A stretch of 64,000 nucleotides of DNA from Isochrysis galbana (Eukaryota > Haptophyta > Isochrysidales > Isochrysidaceae). The notes beneath the pieces are model-generated. The model had not been told where the DNA came from. It saw only the letters and a list, made by a program, of their open reading frames with translations, and did not search any database. The stretch is taken from the NCBI GenBank assembly GCA_018136815.1, contig CM030943.1, forward strand, positions 1,671,978-1,735,977. Direction: 5' to 3'. A program made the position numbers and the translations under genes. Positions 29,298-40,127 of this stretch are shown here, one piece after another (the first letter of the stretch is position 1; every line of letters starts with the position of its first letter).

Positions 29298-29984
29298 ATG
29301 GCCGCCTCGGCAGGGCTGGAGGCAACACGAGACAGTGTGCCCGAGGCAGAGTGGATGCGCTTTCTTAATGCTCGAGATGGAGACCAAGAGGCTGCCGCCC
29401 AGATGCTTCGCGAGCACCTCGCATGGCGTGAAGCCACATTGCCGCTCGCACCAGGCACTCCCTCCCTCGGCTCTGGCCTGCCGCCTCTGCTCGTGTGCGA
29501 CGGCTCGGCGCGGTCTGGTCATCGGCTTATGGTCATGATGGCCGCAATGTATGACCCGTCTCTTGCTGCGGATGAGGTCTATGTCAACGCAATTGCTGCC
29601 AAGTTTGATGAAGCCCTCGACCGCACTAGTTCTGAAAAACTCACGGTGCTTGCAGATGTGCGCGGTGGAGAGGGTTGGGCGAACCCGGCGGCGACTTCAG
29701 CAATTCCCTTTCTACGTGCCGTGGCATCGCTCATGGCCGCCAACTTCCCAGAGCGCCTTCACCAGCTGATTGTCTTCCCAGTACCTTGGGTCGCGTCCAC
29801 CTTGTGGACTGTGGTGAAGCAGTTCCTTGATCCCAAGACAGCGAGTAAGGTGGTGCTCCTTGATGGTTCAGCTGATCGGAAGGCACCAGTGCCGGCGTCA
29901 CTGGGAGAATATCTTGATGAGGAAGCTCTGGCCACGATAGCCAGTCACCGGATTGCTGGTTTAGCACTCCCGACGGTGCAATGA
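29298..29984 (+). CDS. CRAL-TRIO (Sec14-like) lipid-binding protein
   Basis: Single exon, 228 residues, ATG in context gccATGG. The N-terminus has the CRAL-TRIO-N helix pair (WMRFLNARDGDQEAAAQMLR, EHLAWREATLP). The lipid-binding lobe shows LTVLADVRGGEGWANPA and the Sec14 signature region MAANFPERLHQLIVFPVPWV, followed by FLDPKTASKVVLL and EYLDEEAL. This is a short but complete-looking single-domain protein. Family knowledge: such proteins move or present phosphoinositides and other hydrophobic ligands between membranes in the cytosol. The ligand is not predictable. No intron was needed, unlike most neighbours. Confidence 0.88.
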   Translation: MAASAGLEATRDSVPEAEWMRFLNARDGDQEAAAQMLREHLAWREATLPLAPGTPSLGSGLPPLLVCDGSARSGHRLMVMMAAMYDPSLAADEVYVNAIAAKFDEALDRTSSEKLTVLADVRGGEGWANPAATSAIPFLRAVASLMAANFPERLHQLIVFPVPWVASTLWTVVKQFLDPKTASKVVLLDGSADRKAPVPASLGEYLDEEALATIASHRIAGLALPTVQ

Positions 29985-30234
29985 AGACTGAAACACTAAA
30001 TGCATGAAGGTGACTTATTGGAAGCAAACCGCATTTCCACTTTGGGGATGTTGGTTCTCATGGTGGCTGCTGTTCGCAAGCAGGTGTAGGTGTATAAGTG
30101 TGCAAGATGAACGAAGGTGATCAAAGGTCAACTTCGCCCGCGCTGCTAGTTGCTATCTCAACAATGACGACGGTGTTGCGGGCTTTCACGGTCACTACTC
30201 GTCACCGAGGACAAAGGCACACGGGCCACGATAT

Positions 30235-31102
30235 ATGATAAAATAAAACCTTTCAATAATCTCACCGCACACGCGGCCGTAGATCCTCTGCTTTCTTTTC
30301 ACGCAGCAAAAACTTTCTGCACTCTGCACCCCCACTCCCCCGGCCCTTCCCCCCCGCCATCAGGTATCAGGCGACTCCCCCCGTGCATTTGCATTACTAG
30401 GGGGATAGAGTTGAAGGGCTTAGATATATATGGTCCGGTGGCCCGCGCCCCCTCCCCCGGTGATCATTCCCCCCCTTCCTCCTGTGTCTCCGGGTGGGCG
30501 GCGGCTTTGGTCCCGACTTATCCTGTAAACAAGCGCGGGACTTACCCATTTTTGGGTGGGTGGAGCTCTCGCTTCGCCCATCCCCTTCTCCGCGGGCTCT
30601 CTCTCCCCTCTCCTGCGGCACGCCCGATGGCGCGCCTGCGGCAGGCCTCCAGCTGCCCATTGACGACCCTTGGATGAAGCTCCTGGAGGCCAGCTCAGGG
30701 GGCAGAGGAGGCTGGGGCTGGGCCCTGGCGTCTGGCCTCTGGCCTCCCCTGCCGCTCCCTCACTGGTGCTCCTGACTCCTGACTCCTGAGCCTCAGGGGC
30801 CCCACGCTGCACCTGTCTGCCTGTCGACCAGGGGCAGGGGAGGAGGGGGGGTTGGAGCAATGGGCTGGCCTCGACAGGCCAGGGCGGGCGAATGGGGCGA
30901 GCCTGTGAGTGAGAGAGTGGGTCAGTAGTCAGTAGGGCAGTTTGCTCCTGGCAAGCCACAAGCCACAAGGCATGCCAGGAGGATGGGTGGATGGGTGGTT
31001 CCTCCCCCACAGCCCCACAGCCCACAGCGGGGGAGGAGGGAGGAGTGGAAAGAGGGGGGGGCTCGTGCCACCCCTGGGTGAACCAAGTATAAACTTAGTT
31101 GA
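30235..31102 (-). mobile_element. Complete retroposon, 3' module type i
   Basis: Bounded by acgggccacgatat (30221-30234) and acgggccacaatac (31103-31116), a 14-bp duplication with two differences. Minus-strand order: start ctaagtttatacttggttca, hairpin with C-run/G-run, GC-rich body, type i module, then an A/T tail (aaaggttttattttat). It is similar throughout to 8158-8906 but with indels, so it is older. No coding capacity recognised. Confidence 0.78.
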
Positions 31103-31316
31103 ACGGGCCACAATACAAAATATGATTTGCATCATTGTGTTATAAAACACAGTGACAAACAATGTACGATGTGGTAATAAAAGCCTTTGAAGATGCGATG
31201 CTCACTACTTTCAACAAATTTTATGGTCGCGGTATGAATTAGAGTAGAATAAAGCCTAACGGCGTGTAAAAATCACCTTCCCGCGCGAACCGATCTCCAA
31301 GAGCGTGCCAGGAGCG

Positions 31317-32624
31317 ATGCTGTCGGCGCGGGTCCGCTGGCTCTTCCGTGCCATCCTCTCGCTCTACCGGTACGCTGCGCGCTGCGCGCTGCGCTACACG
31401 GCCCCCCCCGCCTCTCAACGAGCCGATCAGCGCGTCGTGACAGGCGAGGCCTGGGACGAGTTCTGTGAGACACTCAAAGCAGCTGGCGGTGTGCTGCTCG
31501 CGCCGGGAGCACCTACTGACCCCTTCAATCAGGCGGAAGGGTACCGCTACCTCTCCCGCCTCGTGCGCGCTGGCCTAGAGAACTTCCTTGAGTGTGCTGA
31601 CGTGAACGCGCCCCGTCTCTGCTCGATTGCCAACGGCGCTCGAGACGCCCCAGTCAAGCTTGGTTCAGACAATCCGGACAATCTGTATGAAAACGCCACC
31701 ATCGATGGCCGTCTGGAGTATCTCGTGACTGGCACGCGCGGGAGCGTGGCCTATCTCGGATTTGGAACGCAGTCGGGGCAGTATGGGACCAAGGGTGGGC
31801 TTTCGACCATTGGCTATCTCGAATCGGACCAGCTGACCTACATAGACGGCAAGAGTGCGGGAACAAACGCACGTTTTGAAATTATCCTTTCTGAAGTCCG
31901 ACCGGCGAATGCCAAGAACTGGCTGCCACTGCGGTCTGATCCTCCTCACGGGCTTTTCATCGCACGACAGACATTTGGCGATCGGAGCAAGGAAATACCA
32001 GCTAAGCTCAGCATCGAATGCATAGGGGGCATGGCAATTCCAAGAACGCTTACCCCTGCAGCTTTGGATGAGGGGCTTCAGTCTGCGAGCGTATTTGTGG
32101 CAGGGGCGTCGGCCATGTTCGCTAAGTGGGCCAATGAATTTCAATCAACGACAAACCAGCTACCGCTTTTCGACCAGGAGCGGTCCAACAGGGCTGGCGG
32201 AGACCCAAATATTCGCTATTACCACTCGTATTGGCGATTGAAGCCGGAAGAGGCACTTGTCATCCGTGCGAGGCCTCCCGCGTGCCGCTTTTGGAATTTT
32301 CAGCTCAACAACCACTGGATGGAGTCACTCGACTATCGATACCATCCAGTCCACACTAATTCCTTTCTTGCTCGCCCCGATAACGAAGCTGGCGAGGCGG
32401 GATCTGACCGCCCCCAATCTTTTACCATCATCATCGCCCATGTGGATCCCAATGCAAGGGCCGGCCAATTTGTTGGCAACTGGATCAGCACGGTTGGCCA
32501 TGGGTGTGGTACGATGTGTTTCCGCTGGGTAGCACCTCAAGTCAGCGACGAAAGGCTCCCGCATCCGCATGCTGCACTTGTTAACCTGGACGAATTCTTA
32601 AATGATCGATGTGATCACCTTTGA
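31317..32624 (+). CDS. DUF1214 family protein
   Basis: Single exon, 435 residues from ATG 31317 (an upstream in-frame GTG is not needed). A basic/hydrophobic N-terminus (MLSARVRWLFRAILSLYRYA) could be a membrane anchor or targeting peptide. The DUF1214 hallmark is clear: DNPDNLYENATIDGRLEYLV, TGTRGSVAYLGFG, then the C-terminal sheet region YYHSYWRLKPEEALVIRARP, FWNFQLNNHWMESLDY and ADVDP-like HVDPNARAGQFVGNW. Bacterial and algal relatives are of unknown biochemical role, so I give none. The gene is complete, with no introns and no truncation seen. Confidence 0.82.
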   Translation: MLSARVRWLFRAILSLYRYAARCALRYTAPPASQRADQRVVTGEAWDEFCETLKAAGGVLLAPGAPTDPFNQAEGYRYLSRLVRAGLENFLECADVNAPRLCSIANGARDAPVKLGSDNPDNLYENATIDGRLEYLVTGTRGSVAYLGFGTQSGQYGTKGGLSTIGYLESDQLTYIDGKSAGTNARFEIILSEVRPANAKNWLPLRSDPPHGLFIARQTFGDRSKEIPAKLSIECIGGMAIPRTLTPAALDEGLQSASVFVAGASAMFAKWANEFQSTTNQLPLFDQERSNRAGGDPNIRYYHSYWRLKPEEALVIRARPPACRFWNFQLNNHWMESLDYRYHPVHTNSFLARPDNEAGEAGSDRPQSFTIIIAHVDPNARAGQFVGNWISTVGHGCGTMCFRWVAPQVSDERLPHPHAALVNLDEFLNDRCDHL

Positions 32625-32767
32625 TAGCGTCGGAGACTAGGTCTCCTCAATATTCGATCCATTCAATACCTTGCATAACCTTTGATCCTCAGCTATGGGG
32701 GGTCCTGTCAATGTAAGAGTCTGTGGGTGTGTGATAAAACGTCATCATGGGGGCATGGGGAAATGGA

Positions 32768-33015
32768 CCTACTTTTATAAGTAGGGGTCAATGGGGGCCT
32801 CGCGGCCTCGCGCCCCCTTCTCTCCAGCTCGCAGACACCCCTTGGGTGGGCGTGCACAATGCACAATCATCCTCAGCCCCTGCCTTTTGGCAGGGGCTGA
32901 GCAGTCATCAATACTGTCCAGACTCTCGCTGGGGGCTGGGGGCGCGACGCGCGCCGCATGCATTCGCCTGCACTGGCCCTCGCTCGTACTGACCCCCCCC
33001 CCCCCTCCACCACTG
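32768..33015 (+). mobile_element. Retroposon 5' portion only
   Basis: Starts acctacttttataagtaggg and has gggggcctcgcg..gcccccttct, a cagcccctgccttttggcag hairpin and a C-run near 32993. This parallels the first ~250 bp of the type iii element with many differences. The 3' half is missing, so this is deletion rather than 5' truncation. Confidence 0.6.
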
Positions 33016-34001
33016 AGCCACTGACGGATCGAGCATGACTGCTGACTGCTGGCTCGACATGCGAGGAGACGGAAGGGAAACGATCGGCGGTAGACGCGGC
33101 GGGAACGGCGGAGAGTGATGGAATGGCGGGCTGGATTGTTGCGGGTGGGGGGAGGAATATTTTTGGATGCGTGCTATACTTAGCACGCCCCATCTCCCAC
33201 CCATCCTCGGTCCGGCAACTCCAGATTCCCCCTCGCGTGGAAATTAACCCCGCGCTCCGAGAGCTCTCTTCATTCCTTTATTATCACCATCTCGCTCCTC
33301 GTCCTTTCGGCAGTTCTCCCCCGATTACTAGTGTAAATGGTCCGTTTATGTTAGTCTTTTGTGTCATCGTCATCGTCATCGTTCTCTTTTTGTTTCCTCT
33401 GTTCCGTTCTCCTTCGTGATCTGCGCCGGTCCCGTTGCCTCCATCATGTCTGCCCCTGCCGTCACTCAGTTCGCATCCGAGCATTCGGGCGGGCCTGGCA
33501 CCCCTCCCTCGACTCATCCCGTCCCCGTTCCGCCCACACTTAGTTCCGCCTATCTCTCCCTAGCGTCTCCATCAAGTCATACATGCGTCCATTCCCACCC
33601 CTCGCACTCACACACCACACCGCACTCGCACTCCTTCCCCACAGGACCACCTCCTTAGCAGAGGAAGGCGGGAGGACGGGCTTGGGGGACGGGGCGGAGC
33701 CATGGCTGATGATTCGAGGTGGATGTGGATGTGGATAGGCGGAGGCTGAGGCTGAGTGAGAGGCTTGGTACTAATGGAGTGTTGAGAACGAGGGACGAGA
33801 ACGCCTCTTGAGTACGGCAGTAGTAGTTGTATGAAACGCGGCGGGTCGGCGGCGTCGGGCGCGCCATCATCACGTCGCAAAGATGGCTCTCATCAGTACT
33901 GTGTACTGTTATAAGCTTACAGTGTCAGTAACAGCTCTGTTGTGCCAAATCACTGATATCAGTTATCAGCTCTGAGGTGGGAACTAGAGTAAGAATCGCA
34001 C
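33016..34001. other. Intergenic, no recognised gene
   Basis: A 70-codon frame from ATG 33446 (MSAPAVTQFASEHSGG, then Ser/His/Pro-rich) follows a T-rich leader. The layout resembles the short frame in the TIR element at 62704-63738, but the sequence does not match. At 33720-33760 there are short purine/GT-rich repeats. No function assigned. Confidence 0.3.
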
Positions 34002-34347
34002 GTGCGATTCTTACAAAACTCACTCTAGAGGCTCTTTACTTTCTTTTTTTACTTTTTATGAAGTCTGTATATGTGCCGTCGCGACGCGGGGTGCGTCGCC
34101 GCTGCCAGGGGGGTGCCGCTCGCTCGCTCTCGCTGGCAGTCTGGGCTCTAGCTTTCCCCCTTTCTTTCCTTGTGCCTGTGCAGACTAAGACTAAGCGCTC
34201 AGCGCCTGCTGCCACGGTCTCTCTATCGGCCTGCTCTGTGTGCTCGTCGCCTCTGAGGTGGAGGTGGAGTGGTGTCATGTGTCATCCATTGGATCGTGCT
34301 CCCTCGTCGTCTCAAGGCGACGTTTCTGGCTAGAGTAAGAATCGCAC
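34002..34347. mobile_element. MITE-like segment with 13-bp inverted ends
   Basis: gtgcgattcttac at 34002-34014 and its exact inverse gtaagaatcgcac at 34335-34347 enclose ~346 bp without coding potential. Just left of it the sequence agagtaagaatcgcacgtgc makes a palindrome with the left end. No target duplication is obvious. Confidence 0.4.
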
Positions 34348-34367
34348 GTAGGAATTAGATGTTTGAT

Positions 34368-35034
34368 ATTTGAAAACGACAAGTGTATCAACATGGGTCT
34401 TGAGTTGAAATTTTTGGTCCTTTGAACAGAGGGCGAGGGGTTTCGTGCTGTTTGCTGTTTGGGTTGGTTGTAGAGGGAAGGGGAAGGGAGAGTGGGAGAG
34501 GGAGTCAAGTGTTGAAGTGTTGAAAGAGGGCCCAAGGCAGGGCATTGAGCACTGACTTGTAGGTACTTGTGACCCACAAGAGTGGGGTGAAAACGAGAAG
34601 AGAGTCAACATGGAAAACAGAGGCATAGGGTGCTCTCCGTAGGAGATTGATTGTTGTGAAGTGCCCTCCCATGTTGGGTGCACTGATGGTAGATGTAGAT
34701 GGTAGAGGTTTCCACCATGGGTAGGGCAGCTCAGCTGCCCTCCCACATGAGGTGCTCTTGGGGTGGGAGGGTTTCCCACTGTTGGAGGGGGTCTCAAAGA
34801 CCCCCTGTATGCTACGCAGAGCTGTGGTGGCAACCTGTTCGGTGCCAGTGCTCGCCACCCCGCGCGCTCGCGCGGGTGTGGTTTGGATGGGCTGAATGGG
34901 CTTCGAGAGGGCTTTCTGACGAGCCGCCTCGGGCGGCGTGGGGCGTCCCAGGTGGGGCGCAGTGGCGAGGGTCGCCTGGGACTCGGGAGTGGTCGCGGCA
35001 CGCTCCATAGTTCAAACTATAACACCAGTTTTTA
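34368..35034 (-). mobile_element. 667-bp insertion with 15-bp target duplication and a small ORF
   Basis: Exact duplication aattagatgtttgat at 34353-34367 and 35035-35049. On the minus strand the insert carries an ATG frame of 167 codons (35008-34505): Ala/Thr/Pro-rich at the start (MERAATTPESQATLATAPHL), then hydrophobic (LLVFTPLLWVTSTYKSV). No family recognised. It does not share the hairpin 5' end or any of the three 3' modules. The long duplication suggests a different LINE-dependent retroposon or a retrocopy. Confidence 0.5.
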
Positions 35035-35210
35035 AATTAGATGTTTGATGAGAACAAAAACATGTCGAGTACCGATATGTAGTACTCGTACTCGTACTCG
35101 TACTCGTACAACAAATTCACGACGAGAATCGACAAGCAATCGTGTTATTGTGTAGTTTAGCTCTTACCACTCTGGGGGGGGTGACCTCGGCGCGACGTGG
35201 TTGGGTGGCG

Positions 35211-35777
35211 ATGCTGGGCGAGGGTGAGCTGCTCGTGGTCGGGCTGCTGTGCGTGGCGAGCGCGCTGCCCGCGCTCCTCTACATGAAACGGCGGCAGGAC
35301 GCGGCGCTCGAGGCAGAGCTCCAGCGCATTAAGGAGCGTAAGGCCGAGACCACCTCGCCAAATAGCAGGATTGAGGCCGTCGCCGTGCCAGACACCGAGC
35401 ACAAGACCAAGGAGGGCAAGGGGCCAGCCGGCTCGACCCGGACCCCACGGCCAAAGGGAGTGCGATCTGAAGACCGTCCGCCGTTGCCAGGGGGAGCCAA
35501 GTGCTGGTACGACCCAGGAAAGGGCCAGGAACAAGTGGAAGTCACCATTGTGCAGATGCACACGGACGTCGAAGGCGCATTCTATACCGTCCGGCTGCCA
35601 GATGGCAGCGAGAAGCAGACAACACGCGCGAAACTCGACTCTCAAGAAGAGCGAGCTGATGCTATCGCCGCTGCCTTGCTCGAGGAGGAAGAGCGCGAGG
35701 CGAAGCGCAGCAAGCAGAAGGGTGGGTCTGGGAGAGAGAAGAAGAAGGAAGGTGGGCGAGAGAAGAAACGGAAGTGA
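35211..35777 (+). CDS. Small membrane-anchored, Lys/Glu-rich protein with a Tudor-like segment
   Basis: 188 residues from ATG 35211; the open frame extends upstream only through non-ATG codons. Residues ~5-24 form one transmembrane helix (ELLVVGLLCVASALPALLYM) followed by basic residues (KRR), so the rest is probably cytosolic. A helix with LEAELQRIKERKAE follows, then a compact segment CWYDPGKGQEQVEVTIVQMH ... GAFYTVRLPDGSEKQT, whose alternating pattern resembles Tudor/SH3-like barrels found in many protist proteins. The tail is strongly charged (LLEEEEREAKRSKQKGG) and ends KKRK. The exact family is not recognised and no role is claimed. Confidence 0.6.
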   Translation: MLGEGELLVVGLLCVASALPALLYMKRRQDAALEAELQRIKERKAETTSPNSRIEAVAVPDTEHKTKEGKGPAGSTRTPRPKGVRSEDRPPLPGGAKCWYDPGKGQEQVEVTIVQMHTDVEGAFYTVRLPDGSEKQTTRAKLDSQEERADAIAAALLEEEEREAKRSKQKGGSGREKKKEGGREKKRK

Positions 35778-36149
35778 GGGCTGTGGTGATGACTAGCGTG
35801 GGGGATGTCGCATTAGGTAGCAATGCGCACCTTTGCTGTGGTGGCGACACCATGAACTTGCCGCGCTACACCGCTCTTTACAATCGAGCCATCCAGACCT
35901 GCGCGGCTCTACTTCTACCTTGTTTGTGGCGTAGTTGAGTCCCACTTCAAATAGTAATTTCTCATTCATGCGGGATCACCATCGCATAGAGATTGACTGA
36001 GCCATGCACCAATCACGCTATTTGAGGTGCACCTGTGCGCTACATACGCATGCGTTGTGTGGTGTTTGACCTCAAACGGCATGCTGTATGGGTATGGTAC
36101 GTATTTGACGTAAATAATTGCCTGCGCGCGGTCGTCACACTCCAACTCC

Positions 36150-37240
36150 AAAAAAAAACAATTTAATATTCTCGCCTCACGCGTGGCCTATAATAATAAT
36201 ACAACTGAGCGTTAGTACCACTACTCCCACTAGCCCGGTACTATCACGACACCCCTCAGCGCACTTGCCCGCACGCCTTGAAGTGATGGCACAGACACAT
36301 ACACCAATGCATCCCTTCAAATCTCCCCCCTCGCAAACCCCCGGCTCCCATTATAACTCCCCACAAGTTACAATGAGGGAAAACCCATTGAGGCGGACCG
36401 GTCGACGCCGGCCGACTCTCCGGGGAAAAACACCGGGGGGGGGGGGAGGGACCTCTCGTCGTGAAGCAGAACGGCCCTTACAGCTCGCGCCGCGAGCAGT
36501 CCTCGAAGAAATAAATGACTGCGCCCCCCGATACCTGCCACAGGGACGTCTTGAGCCACTCCCTTCTTCTCGCCCCTCATGTCGCCAGCCGCCCCCCTTC
36601 GCCCGTTTGCTAACGCAAACGGGGCCCGTTTCTTACCGCACTCCATCGGGGGGGGCGCAAATTCCCCCCTCTCCCTCTCTCCATTCTCCTCCGCCCCTCT
36701 CCCTGCGGCGCGTCGCCATGCGGCGCGCCACGGCCTGCTCTCAGAGGGCCTTTGGGGGCTCCCAGAGGGCCAGCAAGGGCAGCTCAGGGGGCAGTGGAGG
36801 CTGGGGCTCGGCCCCTGGCCCCCCCTGCCTCTCCCACGCTTGCCACGCTGGCCATTGGAGCCTCCCAGTGGCCTCTGTATGCTGGCGACCAGGGGAGGGG
36901 GGGGAGTCAGCTCGAGGGCAGGCCCATGCTGGGCGTGGGAGTGCGAGTCTCGGCCCGCGCCCACTAGGGGTCTGGGCCAGAGTGTTGATTGCCCAGCCCC
37001 TGCCAAAGGGCAGGGGCTGGGGTTGATTGTACGGGCCCACCCCGGGGGGTGTCCGCGATGGAGAGGGGGGGGCGCGAGGCCCCCATTGACCCCCACTTAT
37101 AAAAGTAGGTTGCCTCACGCGTGGCCTAGTCACGTGCTATGTTACCACGCCTTCACTCCTCTCCTGTCCCTCCACAACCTGCCTTGCGGCGCCTCCCCTC
37201 GTGCACTACTAAGGGGCCAGGGTCGTGGGGGGTGGTTGTC
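36150..37240 (-). mobile_element. Type i retroposon 3' end, split by another retroposon
   Basis: A-run at ~36150 and tttaatattctcgcctcacg belong to the type i tail; the module continues after the insertion at 37129-37240 (ctgccttgcggcgcctcccc, gtgcactactaaggggcc). Only the 3' part exists. It served as target for the element at 36191-37111. Confidence 0.7.
36191..37111 (-). mobile_element. Complete retroposon, 3' module type iii
   Basis: The 17-bp duplication gcctcacgcgtggccta at 36174-36190 and 37112-37128 bounds 921 bp. Read on the minus strand it starts aacctacttttataagtggg and ends acgctcagttgtattattat, so the 3' tail is a short TTA repeat. By eye it is nearly identical to 11720-12636, which lies in the opposite orientation 24 kb away; both are recent. 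Confidence 0.83.
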
Positions 37241-38374
37241 GCATTCTCATCCTAGATGATGCGATTTCCAGGCTCTTATTTCCAGGTCCTTCGCCGTGCG
37301 GCCGCATGGTGAAGCTCAGGCATATCTAGGTTGGTAGGGTTCGTCCCTAGCGACCTAAGATTCGGCTTCTCGTTTCGTTCCTTCTAGCCTGTTTGTCAGG
37401 TCTAGATAGAGTTCCAGGTTTGCCTCCTTCCTCCTTTCGGGTAATCTTGACCCAAAGGAGCCAGGTCGCCTGTCGCTCGCTGCGCGCTTGTCTCAGGCTC
37501 TCGGGGTACCTTGGGGAGGCTTATTTAGCTTCTTGCAAGGCTTGTTGTTTCTCGTTGGGTTCCGGTTCTTTCTTGGGACCTGCTGACGTTCGTTGTCGTC
37601 CAGGCCTGTTCTTCGTAGGTTCTGCTTGGCCTGGTTAGGGTCTCGTTGTCTTCCCGCGTTTGGCGTTCGCGTTGGCGTGCGGAAATTTCCTCTCACATTC
37701 CCTAGGTCCGCTACCCTTGGCTTGTAGGTCCTTGCTTCTTTCTGCTTCTCGGTCAAGGTTTTTGGCGAGCGAGTCGGTTGCTCTACCCACTCGAGATTTG
37801 AGGTTTAATTTGCCATCTCCCCTTGGAGCCTTGGCCTTGGAGATCAGTGTAGGTTCGCTTCTTAGGTGAGGGAATCTTTCCCTTTGATGCAAGTTACATG
37901 CAAGCCCTTGGTCCCTTTGGTGTTTCTTCCCCTTGGTTGTTATTCAGGGTTGTTCGTTATCGCCGATCGCATCGCCAATCGTATATCGCCGGATAAGATT
38001 CTTACTACATTCACGCGCACTCACATTTACACAAACGCGCGCAAAACTAATAGTAACAAAGTAAGAGCGCGCGGGGAAATTTCTGTGCCGCAAGAATGCC
38101 CCGCGCGGACTCGAAACGGCCGCGAGGGAGAAGTGAGAAGCAAAGACCTCAGTATAAACATACAGAGGTTAGAATGAGCATCCACGATGCATGAGATGGA
38201 TGTATCCATGCATGATAGATATGCATCTATGATGCACATGCCATATCATGGATGTATCCATGATAGCCAAGAGGCAGCGCAGGGGGGTGGATGGTTCTCG
38301 CCCCCCATGAGGGGAGTCGAGAGAGTGGGGGGGGCGCGAGGCCCCCCTCCATGGCGACCAATCATAAGATTAGT
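37241..38374. other. Intergenic, nothing recognised
   Basis: T/G-rich on the plus strand, with cttct/ttgg words and frames lacking domains on both strands. At 38100-38130 the sequence gcgcggactcgaaacggccg resembles a B-box inverse but has no matching A box. At 38185-38265 the word gatg(c/t)atcc is repeated in both orientations (palindromic cluster). Confidence 0.35.
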
Positions 38375-38755
38375 CTCTACATGGAGAACAAGAAAGAAGG
38401 CCGTCCTCGCACGCATCACGGACCTCGCCACCCAAGATCAGCCAAGCGACATCGTCGCCTGCCAGCAGAACGACATCGACAATAGGATCGAGGAGGAGGG
38501 GTGTGAGAAAAAGACGAAGAAGATGAAAACTCAGCCTGCGTAGCTGGGGGTTACCGCGTGTGTGGAGGGGGGGGGGGAGTTGCTATGCGCACGCGCCGCG
38601 TCCTTGTATGTCGTGATTTGCTTTGTACTCATCTTAGTAATAATAATACTCACTGGAGGAATTGTGAATTGTTGAGACCTAAAAGAAAACAAGCATTCTG
38701 AGTGAAAACAAAATATCGCCTGGCCCTCTTTTGACGGAACGCGACTTTCCGGCTG
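38375..38755 (+). pseudogene. 5'-truncated copy of the unrecognised gene's 3' end
   Basis: From gaacaag(aa)aaggccgtcctc to cctggccctcttttgacgga this matches 21780-22105: the same reading AVLARITDLATQDQPSDIVA, a slightly longer acidic/basic tail and the same 3' untranslated words. Upstream similarity stops abruptly. A copy lacking its 5' part but keeping the untranslated end looks like retroposition. Confidence 0.6.
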
Positions 38756-40127
38756 CTATCTCCACGACTGGCTTCGATCAGCTCGTGCCGGATGGCGAGT
38801 CTTCGTCCGTTGCCTTCGGCACCCACCGGGTGCAATTACAGCGGGCCATGGTGGGGCATGACCCCCTCCCACATGAGGCCCATTTCAGTGCCGCTGAGCT
38901 GGCCAATGAGGTATGAGGTGGAGGAAGGCCCCCTCCCTCTGATTCAGTTTGACCCACCTCCTCACCTGCTCTAGATGATGAGTCTGAGGTGCCGGTGAAG
39001 GGGAGACCGGCGGCTAGCGCAGCGCTTTGACCCCCCTCCCCGCCCGCAGTCGGGTGTGAATGAAACTCTAGATTGGGTCGGGCAACTCCGTTTGGGATTC
39101 GAGACGCATCTAGCACCTAGCGGCGCCCTAGAGCCTAGAGTGATGGATTTGAAGAGTGTTAGAGCCTGGGCGGCCAGGCGTTCTAATTTTTCGCCGGAGA
39201 TTACATTGTCGCCCCACCCTTATCAATCGTTAAACGGCCCCTGTGAGACCGCCCTACTTCTTTGGTATTTTTTTGACAACAGCCCCACCTTGTTAGCGTA
39301 CTACAACGGCTAGGCCTGCCACAACGGAGCTCCTTGAGCTCATTGCTCTTAAACTTTAGGTACGCAAAAATAAGCGAGCCGCCCGTGAGCGCACGCATTC
39401 CCATGACAGGCAATGCCGCCGAGGCCTCTCCCGTTGCGCGTGGCAAAAGATGCTCGTAGCTCGCATTCTCGTTCAATCAGCCGTGAAGCTCCTGTTCCTC
39501 TTGACCAAACCCCCGAGGGCATGAACAAAGTGCGCCATGCGCTTGCCGATTGACCGTGCCTGTGCGCTCCTCTCGTGGCTCTAGGAGCCAGGAGACCTAT
39601 GAGTGGCCTAGAGCCTAGCCTTCACACATGGCTGATGGCAGTGGATCCCCTCATCTCATGTCAGCCACATTCAGCTTCACCCATGATCCCTTCGCTGCAG
39701 GCGCCGAAGGGCGCTACGAGAGCGAAAGGAGTGAGAGCTGCTATTGGAGGGAGCGGAGACGGAGGCCATGCCGATGTGGCACACTTCGGTTTCTTCGCCG
39801 GACGAGAAGCGCAACACCGACGCAATCGCATCGGTTGGCAGCTTGCGCATCGCATCGGCGCAGCAGCTTGCGCATAGAGACAGGGGCTTCTTCGCTCATC
39901 ACGAGAGTTGCTCTTCCTAGATTGACTTGGTGTGGAGTATGTGCAACAAACACAATTCATCATCACCACATGTCACGCTCCGTCTTCCGCCCGCCCGCAG
40001 ACTTCCTTCTCGTTACAACAAACATGCTGTTACATGGTGCCATGCATTAGGCCTAGTGCCCCACACATGCGAGCATGCATGTGGCCAATCGCGTTGCAAT
40101 GGCTTGCAGTCGTGGATTTCAAGGGCA
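38756..40127. other. Intergenic, no recognised gene
   Basis: Includes a G-type end word (tgagaccgccctac) near 39247. Short frames occur (for example 39575-39877) without domains. The right part is the downstream flank of the RPC6 gene. Confidence 0.35.
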
